Counted from the first letter of the stretch, positions 22,659 to 33,774 are shown. The stretch: DNA of 64,000 nucleotides from Drechmeria coniospora (GCF_001625195.1 NC_054389.1:7932520-7996519); one strand, 5' to 3'. A program made the numbers and translations. The notes: generated from the letters alone by a model not told the origin.

Positions 22659-23267
22659 TATCCGTGCTGTACCTCGGTATACTGTAAAGTACACTCCGCA
22701 TGTTAGTAGCGTACCAGGCAGTACATGCGATTGTACCTTGCGTGGGTACCTGCGCAGGTACACCTACTGCTGGATCTATTAGTGACCAGGTACAGTGCCG
22801 TGTGCCTGCCTGAACGGTAGCAATAGCTTAGCAGTGCTGTCAAGCTACCTTCCTAGCTCCTCAGCTTCCACGACGCTCCTCTCTCTTCTCCTCACACCAG
22901 CAACGCACCCTCATCCATCGAGCAACACAGCCCAGAATCGCCGTCGACCTGTGACAAGCACGCATCCTCCCTCCCACCACGTCACTCTCTGACCTCAGCA
23001 TTGCATATCCTGCTGACCGTGACCCCTCGCCGAAGCGTGCGGGGTGAGAGATTGGGTTGCATCGTCCCTACCTGCATTCGTCTGCCGTGCCCTCCCAAGG
23101 CACCTAACCAACCAGCTGCCTCTCCGCGTCTGCCGCGTCGCTGCCTGCCTCTCTGCCTGCCTCTCTGCCTGCCTCGCTGCCTGCCTCGGTACCTGCCTCG
23201 ATACCTATTCTCGTCTGCGCATTTCACGAGCACCCGTGGTCAGTCCTGCTTCTTCAAGGGCAACCTC

Positions 23268-23270
23268 GCC

Positions 23271-23304
<34 letters not shown>

Positions 23305-23306
23305 CC
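23268..23306. repeat. (ACG)n trinucleotide microsatellite in NIPSNAP leader
   Basis: About a dozen ACG/GAC units end six bases before the start codon region of the next gene. A preceding block near 23130-23210 repeats CTGCCTGCCTCT-type units. Both should lie in the 5' leader. Confidence 0.8.
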
Positions 23307-23311
23307 TCGCC

Positions 23312-24463
23312 ATGCTGTGCCGAACGCTCCCCCGCCGCGCCGCGGCCGTCGTGTCGCGTGCCGGCGTCGGTGCCGGTGCCGCTGTCGGTGCTCGAGCTCT
23401 GAGCGCGACGGCACTTCGACAGTCCAAAACCCCCTCGATGGGGGACATCAACCCTTCGCCGTCGGCGGTCCAGTCCTTTGCCGGCAAGCAAAAGGCCTTT
23501 CGAGAGCAGCAGGCGGAGGCGCAGAGGGAGAGAGGAGCACGTGCGTTGGCCGCCCAACGATCCTCCGCTACTTCGTCCGAGAAGTCGGGTCGAGGCTCAC
23601 CCAAGATCGATGCAGGAGCGACGGCCGAGGCGAAGCAGAACGAGACGGAGCGAAAGCAGGGCGCCCTCACCAACCTCATCTACGGTACCAAGGAGGGTCG
23701 CGAGATGGACGCGCAGATCCAGGCGAGCTTCAGCCAGGTCCTGGCCCGAGGAAAGTACGTGCACTCGATCGTCTTCCACGAGGTCAAGCCCGACAAGGTG
23801 GACGAGTACGTCGAGCTCGTCGGCAAGTGGTACCCTCGGGTGGCCAACGCGACGGAGAACAAGGTGCATCTGGTCGGCAGCTGGCGCACCGAGATTGGCG
23901 ACTGCGACACGTTTGGTAGGCATCGGCCGTCCCCCCTCCCCTGTTGCCCCGGGCACGCCTCATGCTGACGAGCGCCAGTTCACATCTGGGAATATCAAAA
24001 ATACGCCGGCTACCACGAGTCTCGGTACTCCATCACGCACCAACCCGGCTACGCCGAGATGGACGCCAAGCTGAAGACGATGATCAAGTCCAAGAACATC
24101 TCCCTCATGCAGGAGTTCTCCTTCTGGCCCACGACGCCGCCGCGCCAGCTCGGCGGCGTCTTCGAGCTGCGATCATACACGCTGCACCCGGGCAACCTCC
24201 TGGAGTGGGAGACGCACTGGCGTAGGGGTCTCAAGGCCCGCCGGGAGGTCATGGAGGGTGTCGGCGCCTGGTTCGTGCAGATAGGAGACCTGAACACGGT
24301 CCACCACCTCTGGCAGTTTGCCAACCTCGAGGAGAGGCGAGAGCGCCGCGAGAAGAGCTGGTCGGTCGAGGGCTGGAGCGACACGGTTCACAAGACGGTG
24401 CCTCTTATCCAGAGCATGAAGTCGAGAATCCTGATCCCCATGCCCTGGTCGCCCGTGGCCTAA
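23312..24463 (+). CDS. NIPSNAP family mitochondrial protein
   Basis: Exons 23312-23915 and 23979-24463, with a 63-nt phase-1 intron, give 362 residues. The first about 35 residues (Arg/Ala-rich, MLCRTLPRRAAAVVSRAGVG) form a mitochondrial presequence. A low-complexity Gln/Glu/Ala linker follows. Then come two NIPSNAP dimeric alpha-beta barrel domains: one with YVHSIVFHEVKPDKVDEYVELV and VGSWRTEIGD, one with LGGVFELRSYTLHPGNLLEWE and VGAWFVQIGDLNTVHHLW. The ELRSYTL.PG and WFVQIGDLN.VHHLW blocks are diagnostic. NIPSNAP proteins are mitochondrial matrix or inner-membrane proteins implicated in vesicle trafficking and, in mammals, mitophagy signalling; the biochemical role is unclear. Confidence 0.92.
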
Positions 24464-24813
24464 GCCTCGCGCTTCGTTTCCGTCGGACCCGCCGCCAAAG
24501 TCGAGAGGTGGACGACGGATGCTCGTTGCGTTTCTCCCCTCGAGCCCGGAGGCGAAGCGCGACATGCCTAGCTCGCACGACAGAGACTTGACCGAGGTCG
24601 AAGTTGCATGCACAAAAGTCATGGTCTACATAGTATCCCTCTTCCTGTTGTCAAAAAAGGAAAGAAAAAAACGAAGACAAAAAAAAGCAGGCTTCCGATA
24701 CGCTTCTTACTGTACATGGCACGCGCTCCTTACTTGCCGGCACTTTGGCGCCTGGCCTCGTCGCGTCGTCTCCGTCCTCGGGGTATCTATCACATGCCGT
24801 CTGCGGCATTTTG
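24464..24813. other. convergent 3' region (NIPSNAP / RAV2)
   Basis: 350 bp between convergent stop codons. An A-rich stretch at about 24655-24690 could serve in 3' end formation. No gene is seen. Confidence 0.6.
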
Positions 24814-25905
24814 CTAGTCTTCCAGCTCGACGCCCATGACGGCAGCAAGGTTCCTCCGTGCCTGGTCCAGCATGTGGCTCAAGAATCCGAGCTTCGAGTA
24901 GACCGATATGAGGCTCGGGTCGGCGCTCTCGATGCGTATCTTTTCGCGCACAAAGACTTGCTCGACGTCACCCAAGGCTGGAGGCTGGGGCGAGTGTCTC
25001 GCACTGCCCATCCTCGACTCGGCGCTGCCATCGCCGCGGGGCCTGTAGGGGAAGATGAGGTCCATCTCGTCATGCTCGAGCCGTCGGACGGTGCCGATGG
25101 CGAGGCCGAGCTTGGTGCCGAAATGCTGGGGCGCGTCGGTGGGCTCGAGGGCGCGCAGGTACAGCACGACGTTGCTCTCCTGCAGGGTGACGTGAAAGCT
25201 GACGCTCGACGGCAGGGGCGGCACGAAGTGATGGGCCGGACAGGAGCTCGCGAGCCACGAGTTGTCGGGGTAGGCGAGCGGCGGTCCCTTGAGCAGCGCG
25301 GCCGCCTCGGCGAGCGAGTCGGCGAGAAGGGCGAGCGTCGAGGCGAGGGCGAGGGCGTCGTTGTCGAAGGAGGCCGGCCGGGCGATGGTGAGGGCGAGGA
25401 GGTCCAGAGACTGGGTGAGGTGGGTGTGCAGCTCGTCGAGGGCGTGGATGTGGATGGGCGCCTCGGGGGCGATGCTGATGACTTGGGAGGGAAGGGTGCG
25501 GAATTGGAGGTTGAGCGTCTGCCGGAGGGGAGCATGGCCCGTCAGCATGTGCCGTGGACGGCGCGGAGGAGAGGAACGGGGCAACGGACGCCTTTGACGA
25601 TGCGGGTGCCGACGCGGGTGAGGGTGCCCTTGACTCTCTCGTTGCGGTGAGTGCTCATCACGAGGGTGCTGCCGGGGTCTATGGGCGCGAGGAGGGCGTA
25701 GCAGTCTTCGAGGCCGTGCTTGAGTTCATGGCAGACGTCGATGGTCTCGGCCGTGATCCAGGCGAGCTCCCGTTTCTGGTGAGCATTCGCCCTCGGTCAA
25801 CTGCCGCCATCCGAGGCACGAGAATGGGGGGGGACGAACCAACGATTCGGCCTCCTTGACCTTGAGTTCTTCGGCAGAGATGGGCGGCCAGATGTCGACG
25901 GACAT
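24814..25905 (-). CDS. RAVE complex subunit Rav2 / Rogdi homologue
   Basis: Exons 25905-25840, 25775-25590 and 25518-24814, with introns of 64 and 71 nt, both in phase 0, give 318 residues. The N-terminal segment MSVDIWPPISAEELKVKEAES runs into KRELAWITAETIDVCHELKHG, the start of the Rogdi helical bundle. The middle has TLNLQFRTLPSQVISIAPEAP and ALDELHTHLTQSLDLL. The end has EQVFVREKIRIESADPSLISVYSKLGFL, the conserved C-terminal block. Rav2 works with Rav1 and Skp1 to reassemble vacuolar V-ATPase. It shares a divergent 0.5-kb promoter with the RNase P subunit gene. Confidence 0.87.
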
Positions 25906-26402
25906 GTCGGAGGGAGGCGGGGTTCCAATCGGACGGCAACGGGCAGCATGGGAGGGACGACGAGAAGAGCTTCCATGCAGCACAAGTGAAGGGTGTTGGA
26001 AAAAGATGGCCAAGTTGTGACGTCGGCTCGAGTAGCCGCTCGTGTCGTTTCGAGGCGGCTAGGGGTGTGGTGGGGCGGCTATGGGGCGCCTACGGGGCGC
26101 GCTGATGGTGCCTGCCGCCGCGCGAGGCAACGAAATGGTGAAGAATTCACGGCCGATGCAAACTTGCACTCATCCCATCCCACGCACGCGCACTCACCAC
26201 GACTTGTGCGCAAGCATACCCATCGACTTTGGACAACGGAAGCTGCATAGGCATTTCTTTATACAGCTTCCTACAGGACGGTTCTACATTCCACCCAGAA
26301 GTCACGCCCACCGCGGCTGGGCGTTCTGGCCAGCATCATCGTCGAAGGCTCCGCGGCAACCGGAGAGAGCTGGGCCGATTAGAACATTGGGGGCACGCAA
26401 TC
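25906..26402. promoter_or_regulatory. divergent promoter (RAV2 / POP7)
   Basis: 497 bp between the two start codons. A short tandem GGGGCGGCTA / GGGGCGCCTA pair lies near 26074-26097. No other control site is claimed. Confidence 0.5.
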
Positions 26403-26989
26403 ATGATGGCTTCGCCAGAGGATGGCACGGCGCCGGCTTCATCGACGGCGCCGGCAAAGGGCGAGATCAAAAAGCTCTCTCCCCTACCCAAGGGTACGTC
26501 CCGAAAGGTGCTGCTCGTTGGCCGTCCCGTCTCGTGCTGAACTCGTTCCCAGGTGCGACGATGCAAAAACGTCCACTCACGCGGCGGCAGGTGACGGCCT
26601 CGGTCAAGACAGCCGTCATCTACGTATCGTCCTCGATGCCCTTTATGTCGGCGGTGAAGCGGGTGCAGAAGCAGCTCCTCAAGTTCCACCGCAACGCCAC
26701 CCGGGCGGCGCCGAGGTACGCTTCCCTGCAGGCTCGCGTCGAATCTCTCAAGCGCGACTGCGATGCCGGAATTCCCTTGGACGGCACGCAAGTCACGCTG
26801 TTGGGCACGGGTCGCGCGGTGGAGAAGACTCTGGCCATTGCGAGCTGGTTCCAGCAGAGGGGCGATTGCGTGGTGAAGATGACGACGCGAACCGTGGGCA
26901 CCGTGGATGATGTGGTGACGGTCGAGGGCGAGGACGAGAGCCGTCTACGGATGTTGAGCTGTCTCGAGGTCGTGTTGCGTCTCAAGTGA
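26403..26989 (+). CDS. pop7: RNase P/MRP subunit Pop7 (Rpp20 family)
   Basis: Exons 26403-26493 and 26553-26989, with a 59-nt phase-1 intron, encode 175 residues. After an Ala/Ser/Pro-rich N-terminus comes the basic KRPLTRRQ segment, then an Alba-like fold: TAVIYVSSSMPFMSAVKRVQKQLLKF, then VTLLGTGRAVEKTLAIASWFQQRGDCVVKMTTRTVGTVDD. The GTGRAVEK motif is the family hallmark. With Pop6, Pop7 binds the P3 domain of RNase P and RNase MRP RNA, in the nucleus. Two adjacent ATGs at the start make the first residue ambiguous by one. Confidence 0.87.
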
Positions 26990-27498
26990 GACACGGGAAA
27001 GCACACCAAACATTGTCCCCTCTTCCTCGCACCAAGATGGGTGAGGGACGGCAGATGCAGGACGACGATTGCTCGGCGAGCCTTGCGCAGAGCCGGCCCG
27101 ACGAGACGATGGGTGGCGGCACGGGGCGGCCCGAGGCCGAGAGCAGGCTCACGGGTGGTATTCATTTTTGGGAAGGGTATGGACGAGCGAGGGAGCAAGA
27201 AAGCTCGCGCGGCCACTTTTTGGCAACAGGTCCCCCAGAGCAGCACTTTGCTAAATCATGGCCCAGACGTCCAAACACCAAACATGTCGATACAGCAGCA
27301 AAGCAAGCCCGGCCGTCGCACATGAAGAAAAGGGGAGAAATTTGTTTGGCCCCGGGCACATGGCGAGGCAACGACGGAGAAGGCTGGCATCGTCGTTTGG
27401 GTATTACGTCATCAAGTAACGCGAAAGGCACTGCATTCATCGGCCACGGTCAGCTGGGGTCCCCTCGGCAAGGGCGAGACGACGACGACGACGACGAC
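26990..27498. other. convergent 3' region (POP7 / DUF3237 gene)
   Basis: About 510 bp with no supported gene; a short GAC repeat (27477-27496) abuts the DUF3237 stop codon. Confidence 0.6.
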
Positions 27499-28531
27499 TC
27501 ACTCGATGATCAATTGCTCGGCGCGCCAGACGCCGCTGGCGACCCAGAGGCCGCAGTTGACAATGTCGCCGTAGCGCTTGTCGGGCGTCTTGACGGTGGC
27601 GAACATTCGGAAGGCGTACCGGCGCGGGTCGACGTCCTGCGGCTGGCGCAGGCCGAGCAGCGAGTCGAGGAGGTCGCAAGGGCCGGAGAGGGAGCCGCGG
27701 GTGCGCATCTCAAGTCTGTTCCGTCAGCATCACACGTCGGCGAGGCGGGGCAAGCGGGCAGCACGCACATGGCGGGCGGCTCGTCGGTCGTCTGCAGGAC
27801 AAAGGCGCCCTCGACGATGCGGATGGGTCGGAAGCCGCGGGCCTGGCCCAGGTCGTATCCGCCGGCCTGGAGGCGTCGGCGCCGTGTCAGTCGCGCAGCG
27901 GGGGGACGAGAGGGAAGGGCGGATTCGCACGTACAATGACGCGGCCGTTGCCAAAGGATCCGGACCAGGAGCCGGTGGAGATTGTGGAGATTTCCTTTTT
28001 CACTCGGTTCTCGACGCGCACGGGCTCCGGGTTGAGGGCGACGGCGATGCGAAAGTCGAACTCGAGGGTCGGCACGGGAAAGGAGATGGAGGGCGTCGGG
28101 AAGTGGAGCAGGGCGCGCTTGCAGGCCTCTTCGACGCCTACGCAGGCGGGCGAGGACGGGTCGGCTGACGGGTGTCGTCGGGCGTCGGGCTCGGGCGGCG
28201 GCGGATTCCTCGCGGCGTCGGAGACGTCATCTCGGCGAGCGTGCGGCGGCGGAGGCGGCGAGGCGTGCGAGGCCGACGAGGCACAGGCGCCGCCGGCGGA
28301 GCAGCGAGCCTTGGACCTCGGGCCGGAGAAGGGAAAGGCCGAGGTCAGGTCGGTGTCCCAGTCGGCCGAGGCGGCGTCGAGGCTGCGTTTGCGGTCGGCG
28401 TAGGATGCCGCGGCCGTCGTCGCCGCCGTCGTCGTCGTCGTCGTTGTCGTCGTCGCCGTCGTGAGGGCCGAGAGGTTGGTCGGGGACGTCACGGCGGGGC
28501 ACAGCAGCGTCTCCGTCTCGTCGGCGGCCAT
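27499..28531 (-). CDS. DUF3237-domain protein with low-complexity N-terminus
   Basis: Exons 28531-27935, 27866-27769 and 27715-27499, with introns of 68 and 53 nt, give 303 residues. The N-terminal about 110 residues are low complexity (poly-Thr/Ala, Pro/Ser/His). The C-terminal 160 residues match DUF3237: [16 protein letters not shown], then [51 protein letters not shown] and [17 protein letters not shown]. This is a small beta-barrel found in bacteria and fungi without a firmly known reaction. The start at [10 protein letters not shown] is the first ATG after a minisatellite; the frame continues upstream through Ser-Ile-Asp-Ala repeats and could add about 165 residues if transcribed. Exon 2 to 3 splicing recreates an Ile codon. 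Confidence 0.75.
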
Positions 28532-28596
28532 GCTGCGGGAGGCGAGGGACAAGGAAAACGCTCGCTCCCGTCGTGCGGGCTGGGGGGGGGGGCAGG

Positions 28597-28890
28597 CGAT
28601 GGATGCGATGGATGTGACGGATGTGACGGATGTGATGGATGCGTCGATGGATATGTCAATGGATGTGACGGATGTGATGGATGCGTCGATGGATGCGTCG
28701 ATGGATGTGTTGATGGATGTCTCGATGGATATGTCGATGGATGTGTCGATGGATGTGTCGATGGATATGTCGATGGATGTGTCGATGGATGTGTCGATGG
28801 ATGCGTCGATGGATGCGTCGATGGATGCGTTGATGGATGCGTCGATGGATGCGTCGATGGATGCGTCGATGGATGCGTCGATGGATGCGG
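28597..28890. repeat. 12-bp minisatellite upstream of the DUF3237 gene
   Basis: About 24 tandem copies of TGTCGATGGATG-type 12-mers with transitions at fixed positions (TGT/CGT, GAC/GAT). The unit keeps all frames open: Met-Asp-Val-Ser on plus, Ser-Ile-Asp-Ala on minus. The minus frame is contiguous with the DUF3237 reading frame, so length variation would alter the protein if the upstream start were used. Confidence 0.9.
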
Positions 28891-30014
28891 ATCGCTCGAT
28901 GAAATGGATGGGTTCGCCGACGAGAGGGATGGATGGAGGAGGCTCGCCTTTATCGGTGCCGTTCTCTCCACGGCTCGCCGAGGGTCGTTGCCAAGCCGCG
29001 TCGTGGGTAGGTAAGCAGGTTGGCAAGCAGGCGGGCGGGCGGCAAGGCAGGTTGGCCGGCGGCTGTCTGGTTGGCTGGAGCCGTCAAAGGTACGAGAGCA
29101 GGTAGCTTCGTAATTCGGCCTCGTTGGTCACGTCGGGCGCAGGTCGGTCGGCGAAGCAGCGGCTAGCTGGCGCAGGTAGGGTAGCACGAGTAAGTAATGC
29201 AGGCCGCTCGTCGGTCAAACAAGTCATTAGGCAGGGACGGACTTTGCCAATCGACGCACTTCAGCTTCGGGCTCGGCACCGGGTGGATGGCAAAAGCCGG
29301 CCAAGGCCGAGAGATCTCGTACGGGGCTTGTCGGAGGAGGCGACGGCGCTAGCGGGGGAGGAAATTCCGCCGGCCAAGTACAGCTACCCGCGCCCCGCGG
29401 CGACGATGGGCGGCGAGCAAGTCACGGTACCTGCCGTCGGAAGAAGCGCAGGCGCTCGCACCACCACGAGCCGCTGGGGCTCACCCACCAGCACGAGCAC
29501 AAGTACTCGCCAGGTACTCGGTACGTGCACGCACTCGGCACACGTACTCGGTGCACGTCGTACTCACACCCGCACCGCCGACGACGCAGCGCCGCTCGTC
29601 ACGGGTTTTGCGTTTCTTCTTAAGAATGAGGCAGTTCCGACGACGCTTCGGCGAGACAAGGTATCGCGAGAGAGCGAGGTAGGGCCAAGGTGCAGACGAG
29701 GAAACGAGCACGGCCGGAGATGGGCTGCGGGCATGGCATGGGCGGGATCGGGAGGTGGGGGGAAAGTCCGCTCGTCGACAGAGGCGGCGCGGGAGAGGCG
29801 GCTGATTTCTAATCGGCGTCGCCATTCGGCCAGCGGCGAAATGACGAGCAGTAGCGCGGCGAGCAGGCTCGCTGGCTGACCAACCGTCGCCCGCGCGGGG
29901 CCCGACGGGATTGTTCGGAGCCCGCGCGGGCGTCGAGGTTCTGCGCAGGTACAGGGTACTGGTGGCATTGGGACAGATGCCGGGTAATCCCGCGCAGTGC
30001 TGCCTGTACATGCA
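28891..30014. other. gene-free spacer between minisatellites
   Basis: About 1.1 kb. The left part has GGCAGG/GCAAGCAGG-rich sequence near 29010-29060. Frames such as 29124-29879 (251 codons) have no recognisable domain. Four GTACTCGG-type motifs occur at 29512-29550. No gene is supported. Confidence 0.55.
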
Positions 30015-30610
30015 CTGGACTGTTGTGCCGTCTTGGGTACATTGCACTGTCGTACAGTCTGTACGCACCATTGTATTGTCTGTACCGCACCGTTGTACTG
30101 TCTGCCCGCAGCACCGTTGTACAGTCTGTACCGCACCGTTGTACTGTCTGGACCGTATCGTTGTACTGCACCGTTGTTCTGTCTGTACTGCACTGTTGTT
30201 CTGTCTGTACTGCACCGTTGTTCTGTCTGTACTGCACCGTTGTTCTGTCTGTACTGCACTGTTATACTGTCTGTACTGCACCGTTGCACTGCCTGCCTGT
30301 TGCACTGTCTGCACCGCGCCGATGTACTGTCTCTACCGCACCGTTGTACTGTCTATACCGTATCGTTGTACTATCTACGGAGTACCCGCAGCACGGTTGT
30401 ACCGTCTGTACCGCACCGTTGTACTGTCTGTACCGTATCGTTGTACTGCACCGTTGTTGTGTCTGTACTGCACCGTTATACTCTCTGTACTGCACCGTTG
30501 TACTGCCTGCACCGCACCGTTGTATTGCCTGCCTGTTGTGCTGTCTGTACCGCTCTGTCACACTGTCTGTGCTGCGCTGTTGACCGTCTGTGCTGCGCTG
30601 CGCTCCGTAC
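30015..30610. repeat. 22-bp satellite (unit CTGTCTGTACCGCACCGTTGTA)
   Basis: About 26 copies of a 22-bp unit, with C/T variation in CTGTACTGCACCGTT, fill about 600 bp. A GTACTATCTACGGAGTAC insertion near 30370 carries the genome-wide TACGGAGTAC motif. The array keeps frames of 186-277 codons open on both strands (Val-Leu-Ser-Val repeats on plus, Gln-Tyr-Arg-Gln repeats on minus). These are by-products of repetition. Confidence 0.9.
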
Positions 30611-30639
30611 TTGTCCCGTCATCGCTCTGTACAGAGTAC

Positions 30640-31830
30640 GTCTAGTGCGGTGTAGCATACCTAGTACAGTATTACGGGCTCGCGAGTCTCGACGATGAAC
30701 ATCTGGTACCTACCTAGTACTTATAGAGTCCTTGCTTACCTGACTGTCTGCTCCGTTCAGGTGCGTAGCTGACCTCGACGAGTACGGGGCACGCGTGCAA
30801 GACTTGCAGCTCAGAGCACACCTACAGGTACAAGGACAGTGCCCGATACAGAGTACACCAACTGCACATGTACTTCTGGTGCGGTGTAGCATACAGCATT
30901 ACAGGCTCGCGAGTCTCGACGACGAGCACGGGGGTAATTACAGAGTCCTTGCTTACCTGACTGTCGGCTCCATCTAGTTAGTAATTACCTAGTAAGTACG
31001 TACCTCGGACGATGGCCTCGACGAGTACTCCGTACGGCGCACGCGTGCAAGACTTGCAGCTCAGAGCACACCTAGGTAAAAGTACAGTGCCCGATACAGG
31101 GTACACCAACTGTACATGTACGTATAGTGCGGTGCACTTGGCATACAGCATTACAGGCTCACGAGTCTCGACGATGAGCACGGGGTAATAATTTATTACC
31201 GAGTCCTTGCTTACCTGGCTGTCTGCTCCATCTAGGTACTAACCCAGTGCGTACGTCGGAAAATGACCTCGTCGAGTACGGGGCACGCGTGCGAGACTTG
31301 CAGCTCAGAGCACACCTACTTACAGGTACAAGTACAGTGCACGGTACAGAGTACACCAGCTGTACAAGTACGTCTAGTGCGCCGTAGCATGCAGTATTAC
31401 AGGCTCGCGAGTCTCGACGATGAGCACGGTGGTAATAACAGAGTCCTTGCTTACAGTACCTATACTAGGTACGGTACACGCCTGTCTGCTCCGTCTAGGT
31501 ACGTGCCTCGGACGATGACCACACCTACAGGTGCAAGTACGGTGCACCTTACAGAGTACACCAACTGTACATGTACCGTACGTCTGGTGCGGTGTAGCAT
31601 GCAGTATTACAGGCTCGCATTCTCGACGATGGGCACGGTGGTAATAATTACAGAGTCCTTGCTTAGGTACATGCCTGTCTGCTCCGTCAGGTAGGTACGC
31701 CGTACATGCCTGTCCTCTCCGCCTAGGTACTACACCTCGGATGATGGCCACACCTACAGGTACAAGTACAGTGCACCGTACAATAAGTACAGAGTACACC
31801 AGCTGTACATGTACATGATCCGCAGCCATC
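30640..31830. repeat. five tandem copies of an approximately 240-bp unit
   Basis: Each unit contains in order: GTGCGGTGTAGCATAC, CATTACAGGCTCGCGAGTCT, CGACGATGAGCACGG, AGAGTCCTTGCTTACCTG, CTGTCTGCTCC, ACGTACCTCGGACGATG, GCACGCGTGCAAGACTTGCA, CAGAGCACACCTACAGGTAC, and CAGAGTACACCAACTGTACA. Unit starts are near 30641, 30877, 31124, 31372 and 31584, so periods are about 236, 247, 248 and 212 bp; the fifth unit is shortened and lacks part of the middle. Divergence between copies is low to moderate. No coding potential is apparent. Confidence 0.88.
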
Positions 31831-32981
31831 GCAGGCGGTGATGAGTAAGCAAAGCCGCAGCTCGTCCCTCGAGGCGTGACATGGCGCCACCGGACACGAG
31901 AATCAGGCCGTCCGTCGGACGCATGTACCCGATACCTGCCCAGGCACGGCGGCCGTAGGGGCAGGGCAGGTTCCCGGTACCTACGACGGACAAGAGCGTG
32001 CCTGTCGACTCGACTCATTCTGCTTCCTTCTTGGCCGACCGCCTCCCTCCCGGTCCTCCCCATCCCTCTCCATCCTCCCCATCCCTCCCCGTCCGTGCCT
32101 GTCACTCTCCTCCCACTCCTCCCTTTCCCTCCCTCCCTCCATTGTTGCGGGACGTCTTGGGTCAGCCCACCGTCATTCGACGTCGGCCTGTTTCGGTGCT
32201 CGCTCGCCTGTTGGCGGTTCGCCGCCTCGCCTCGTCGCCTCCTTTCCGCCCGCGAGCAGGCCGCGGACCGGTCTGTCCCGACGGCAAGCCGCTCGTCGTG
32301 CTTCGTGGCGAGGGGCAAACGTACGTTGGTCCGTCGGCCGGCGGCGGCTTCCCCGTCCCCCCAGCGCTTGCCGGACCGCCACCGACGGCGACGAGTATTC
32401 CATGACGACGATGCGGCCACGGACCGTACGGGTGCTCGTCCCGCATGCCCATGGCCGGGCCGCCGTTGCTGTGCGTTGGCATGTGGCCGCCTCGTTTGCC
32501 CGTTCTAGGTCGAAATGAAAAGCAAGCAACCCAGGGACCATGCATCGCCGAGCTGGCCTGTGCAGCCGTGGCCGTCGGACGCCGGAAGCCGGGTCTGACG
32601 AGCAGGTGTGGGCGAGCAGCCGAGGGAGCAGAGGCGACACGGGAACATGTCGTCGTTGGAGCCGGTCGCCATTGTCTTGGATTGAATGTGGAATGCGGCG
32701 CCATGCCGACCATCTATTCGCGCCATGCCGACCATCTATTTTAACTACATGGCATTTTGATGCATTATTCGTACAGCCCGTGGACATGCTGCCGCGGACA
32801 TGCCCGGGTGCTCGACGCCCGTGGGCGCCCGTGGCCATGGGGTTCCTGCTTCGACCCGGCTTCCCGTGCCCGATCCGTTTTTCTTTCGTCGCCTTTTCCG
32901 TGCTGCCCTTTTTTATCCTCTTCTTTGCGCGGCATGCGCCGCACCACGACCGAGTGCCCGTGCGTGCTTGCCGCCAGTGCC
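31831..32981. other. spacer between satellite block and GPI protein gene
   Basis: About 1.15 kb, C/T-rich near 32040-32150. A 20-bp duplication (CGCCATGCCGACCATCTATT) occurs near 32700-32740. Plus-strand frames (31876-32508) are Pro/Ser/Arg-rich without a family match. It includes the 3' region of the minus-strand GPI protein gene. Confidence 0.55.
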
Positions 32982-33774
32982 TCAGATCACCAGGGCGCCG
33001 CCGACAATGACGGCGAGGCCCGCGTGCAGCATAAAGGGCGTCACCAGCGACCCGGCCGCGTTGGCCACCTTGGCCGTCGGGCTCGTCGCCGTCGTGTTTG
33101 CCGACGTCGTGCTCGTCTTTACGGTGCTCACCGACGTCGTGCTCGTCGTCATGGTGCTCGCCGTCATGGTGCTCGCCGACGTCGTGCTCGCCGTCGTGCT
33201 CGCCGTCGTGCTCGTCGCCGTCGGGCTGGCGCTGCTGCTCGTCGTCGCGCTCGCCCCGTCGCTCGTCGCGCTCGCCGTTGGCGCACCGAGCTTTTCGAGG
33301 CCGCCCGTGATGGCGACGGGCCACATGGACGTCTTGTAGCCGTCAACGTCGGTCGTCGTCACCGTTCCGGATTCCAGGAAGCGCGAGTGCCGGTCGAACA
33401 TTTGGCAGTGGGCCACGTCCTTGGCGGCGTCGAGCCGGCAGTTCATCTCGTCCGGAGAGCTGACGAGCCGTTAGCCGACGACGGGCAGGGGCGGGGCAGG
33501 GGCGCGCAAACCTCGTGGCAACGTTGCCGCTCATGGCCCACGTCGAGGGGCCTTGGGCGATGCTCCACGTCTCGACGCCGAACTCGGTGACGCTCGTGCC
33601 CGCGAGATAGCACCGGATGTCGATTGACGTCACGTCCGACGCGACGCCGACGATGGAGCCGAGGCACGGGTCCGGATGCGTCCTCTTTTCGGGGAAGAAT
33701 ACCGAGGCCGTCATGATGGTCGTCGTCGCCTCGGCGGCCAAGGCGGTGGCGAGCAGCAGGAGAGTGCGAACCAT
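32982..33774 (-). CDS. GPI-anchored secreted protein with Ser/Thr-rich stalk
   Basis: Exons 33774-33512 and 33459-32982, with a 52-nt phase-2 intron, encode 246 residues. Residues 1-16 (MVRTLLLLATALAAEA) form a signal peptide. An ectodomain of about 125 residues carries four Cys (PCLGSIV, IRCYLAG, MNCRLD, AHCQMF). A stalk of about 70 residues (Thr/Ser/Ala repeats such as TSTTASTTASTTSAS) follows. The last about 20 residues are hydrophobic (PFMLHAGLAVIVGGALVI), as for GPI attachment. This resembles a lineage-specific family of four-Cys fungal wall proteins. The stalk is encoded by GTCGTGCTCGCC-type repeats, so long antisense frames (up to 383 codons) arise here and are rejected. An 8-bp microsatellite lies just upstream. 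Confidence 0.85.

Larger units (their letters stand above)
17327..23311. other. 6-kb gene-poor region with GTAC motifs
   Basis: The first about 550 bp is the SHO1 promoter and leader. From about 17940 to 22800 the sequence is rich in GTAC-cored motifs (for example GTACTCCGTACTCCGTAC near 18423-18440) alternating with GC-rich spacer. Open frames up to 224 codons (19373-20047) and 205 codons (21542-22159, minus) show no domain, splice logic or codon bias. A 16-bp unit (CGTACCAATGACAGTT) is repeated three times near 20037-20076. I see no supported gene. Confidence 0.6.

Noticed and set aside
28461..29105. Plus-strand Met-Asp-Val-Ser repeat ORF
   Set aside because: Translation of the 12-bp minisatellite with no flanking domain.
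29481..30698. Long ORFs on both strands over the 22-bp satellite
   Set aside because: Pure repeat translation; no start context, domain or codon bias.
32173..33324. 383-codon minus-strand ORF with Asp/Glu/His repeats
   Set aside because: Runs through the stalk repeats of the GPI protein gene in another frame of the same strand; the GPI frame has signal peptide, Cys pattern and anchor.
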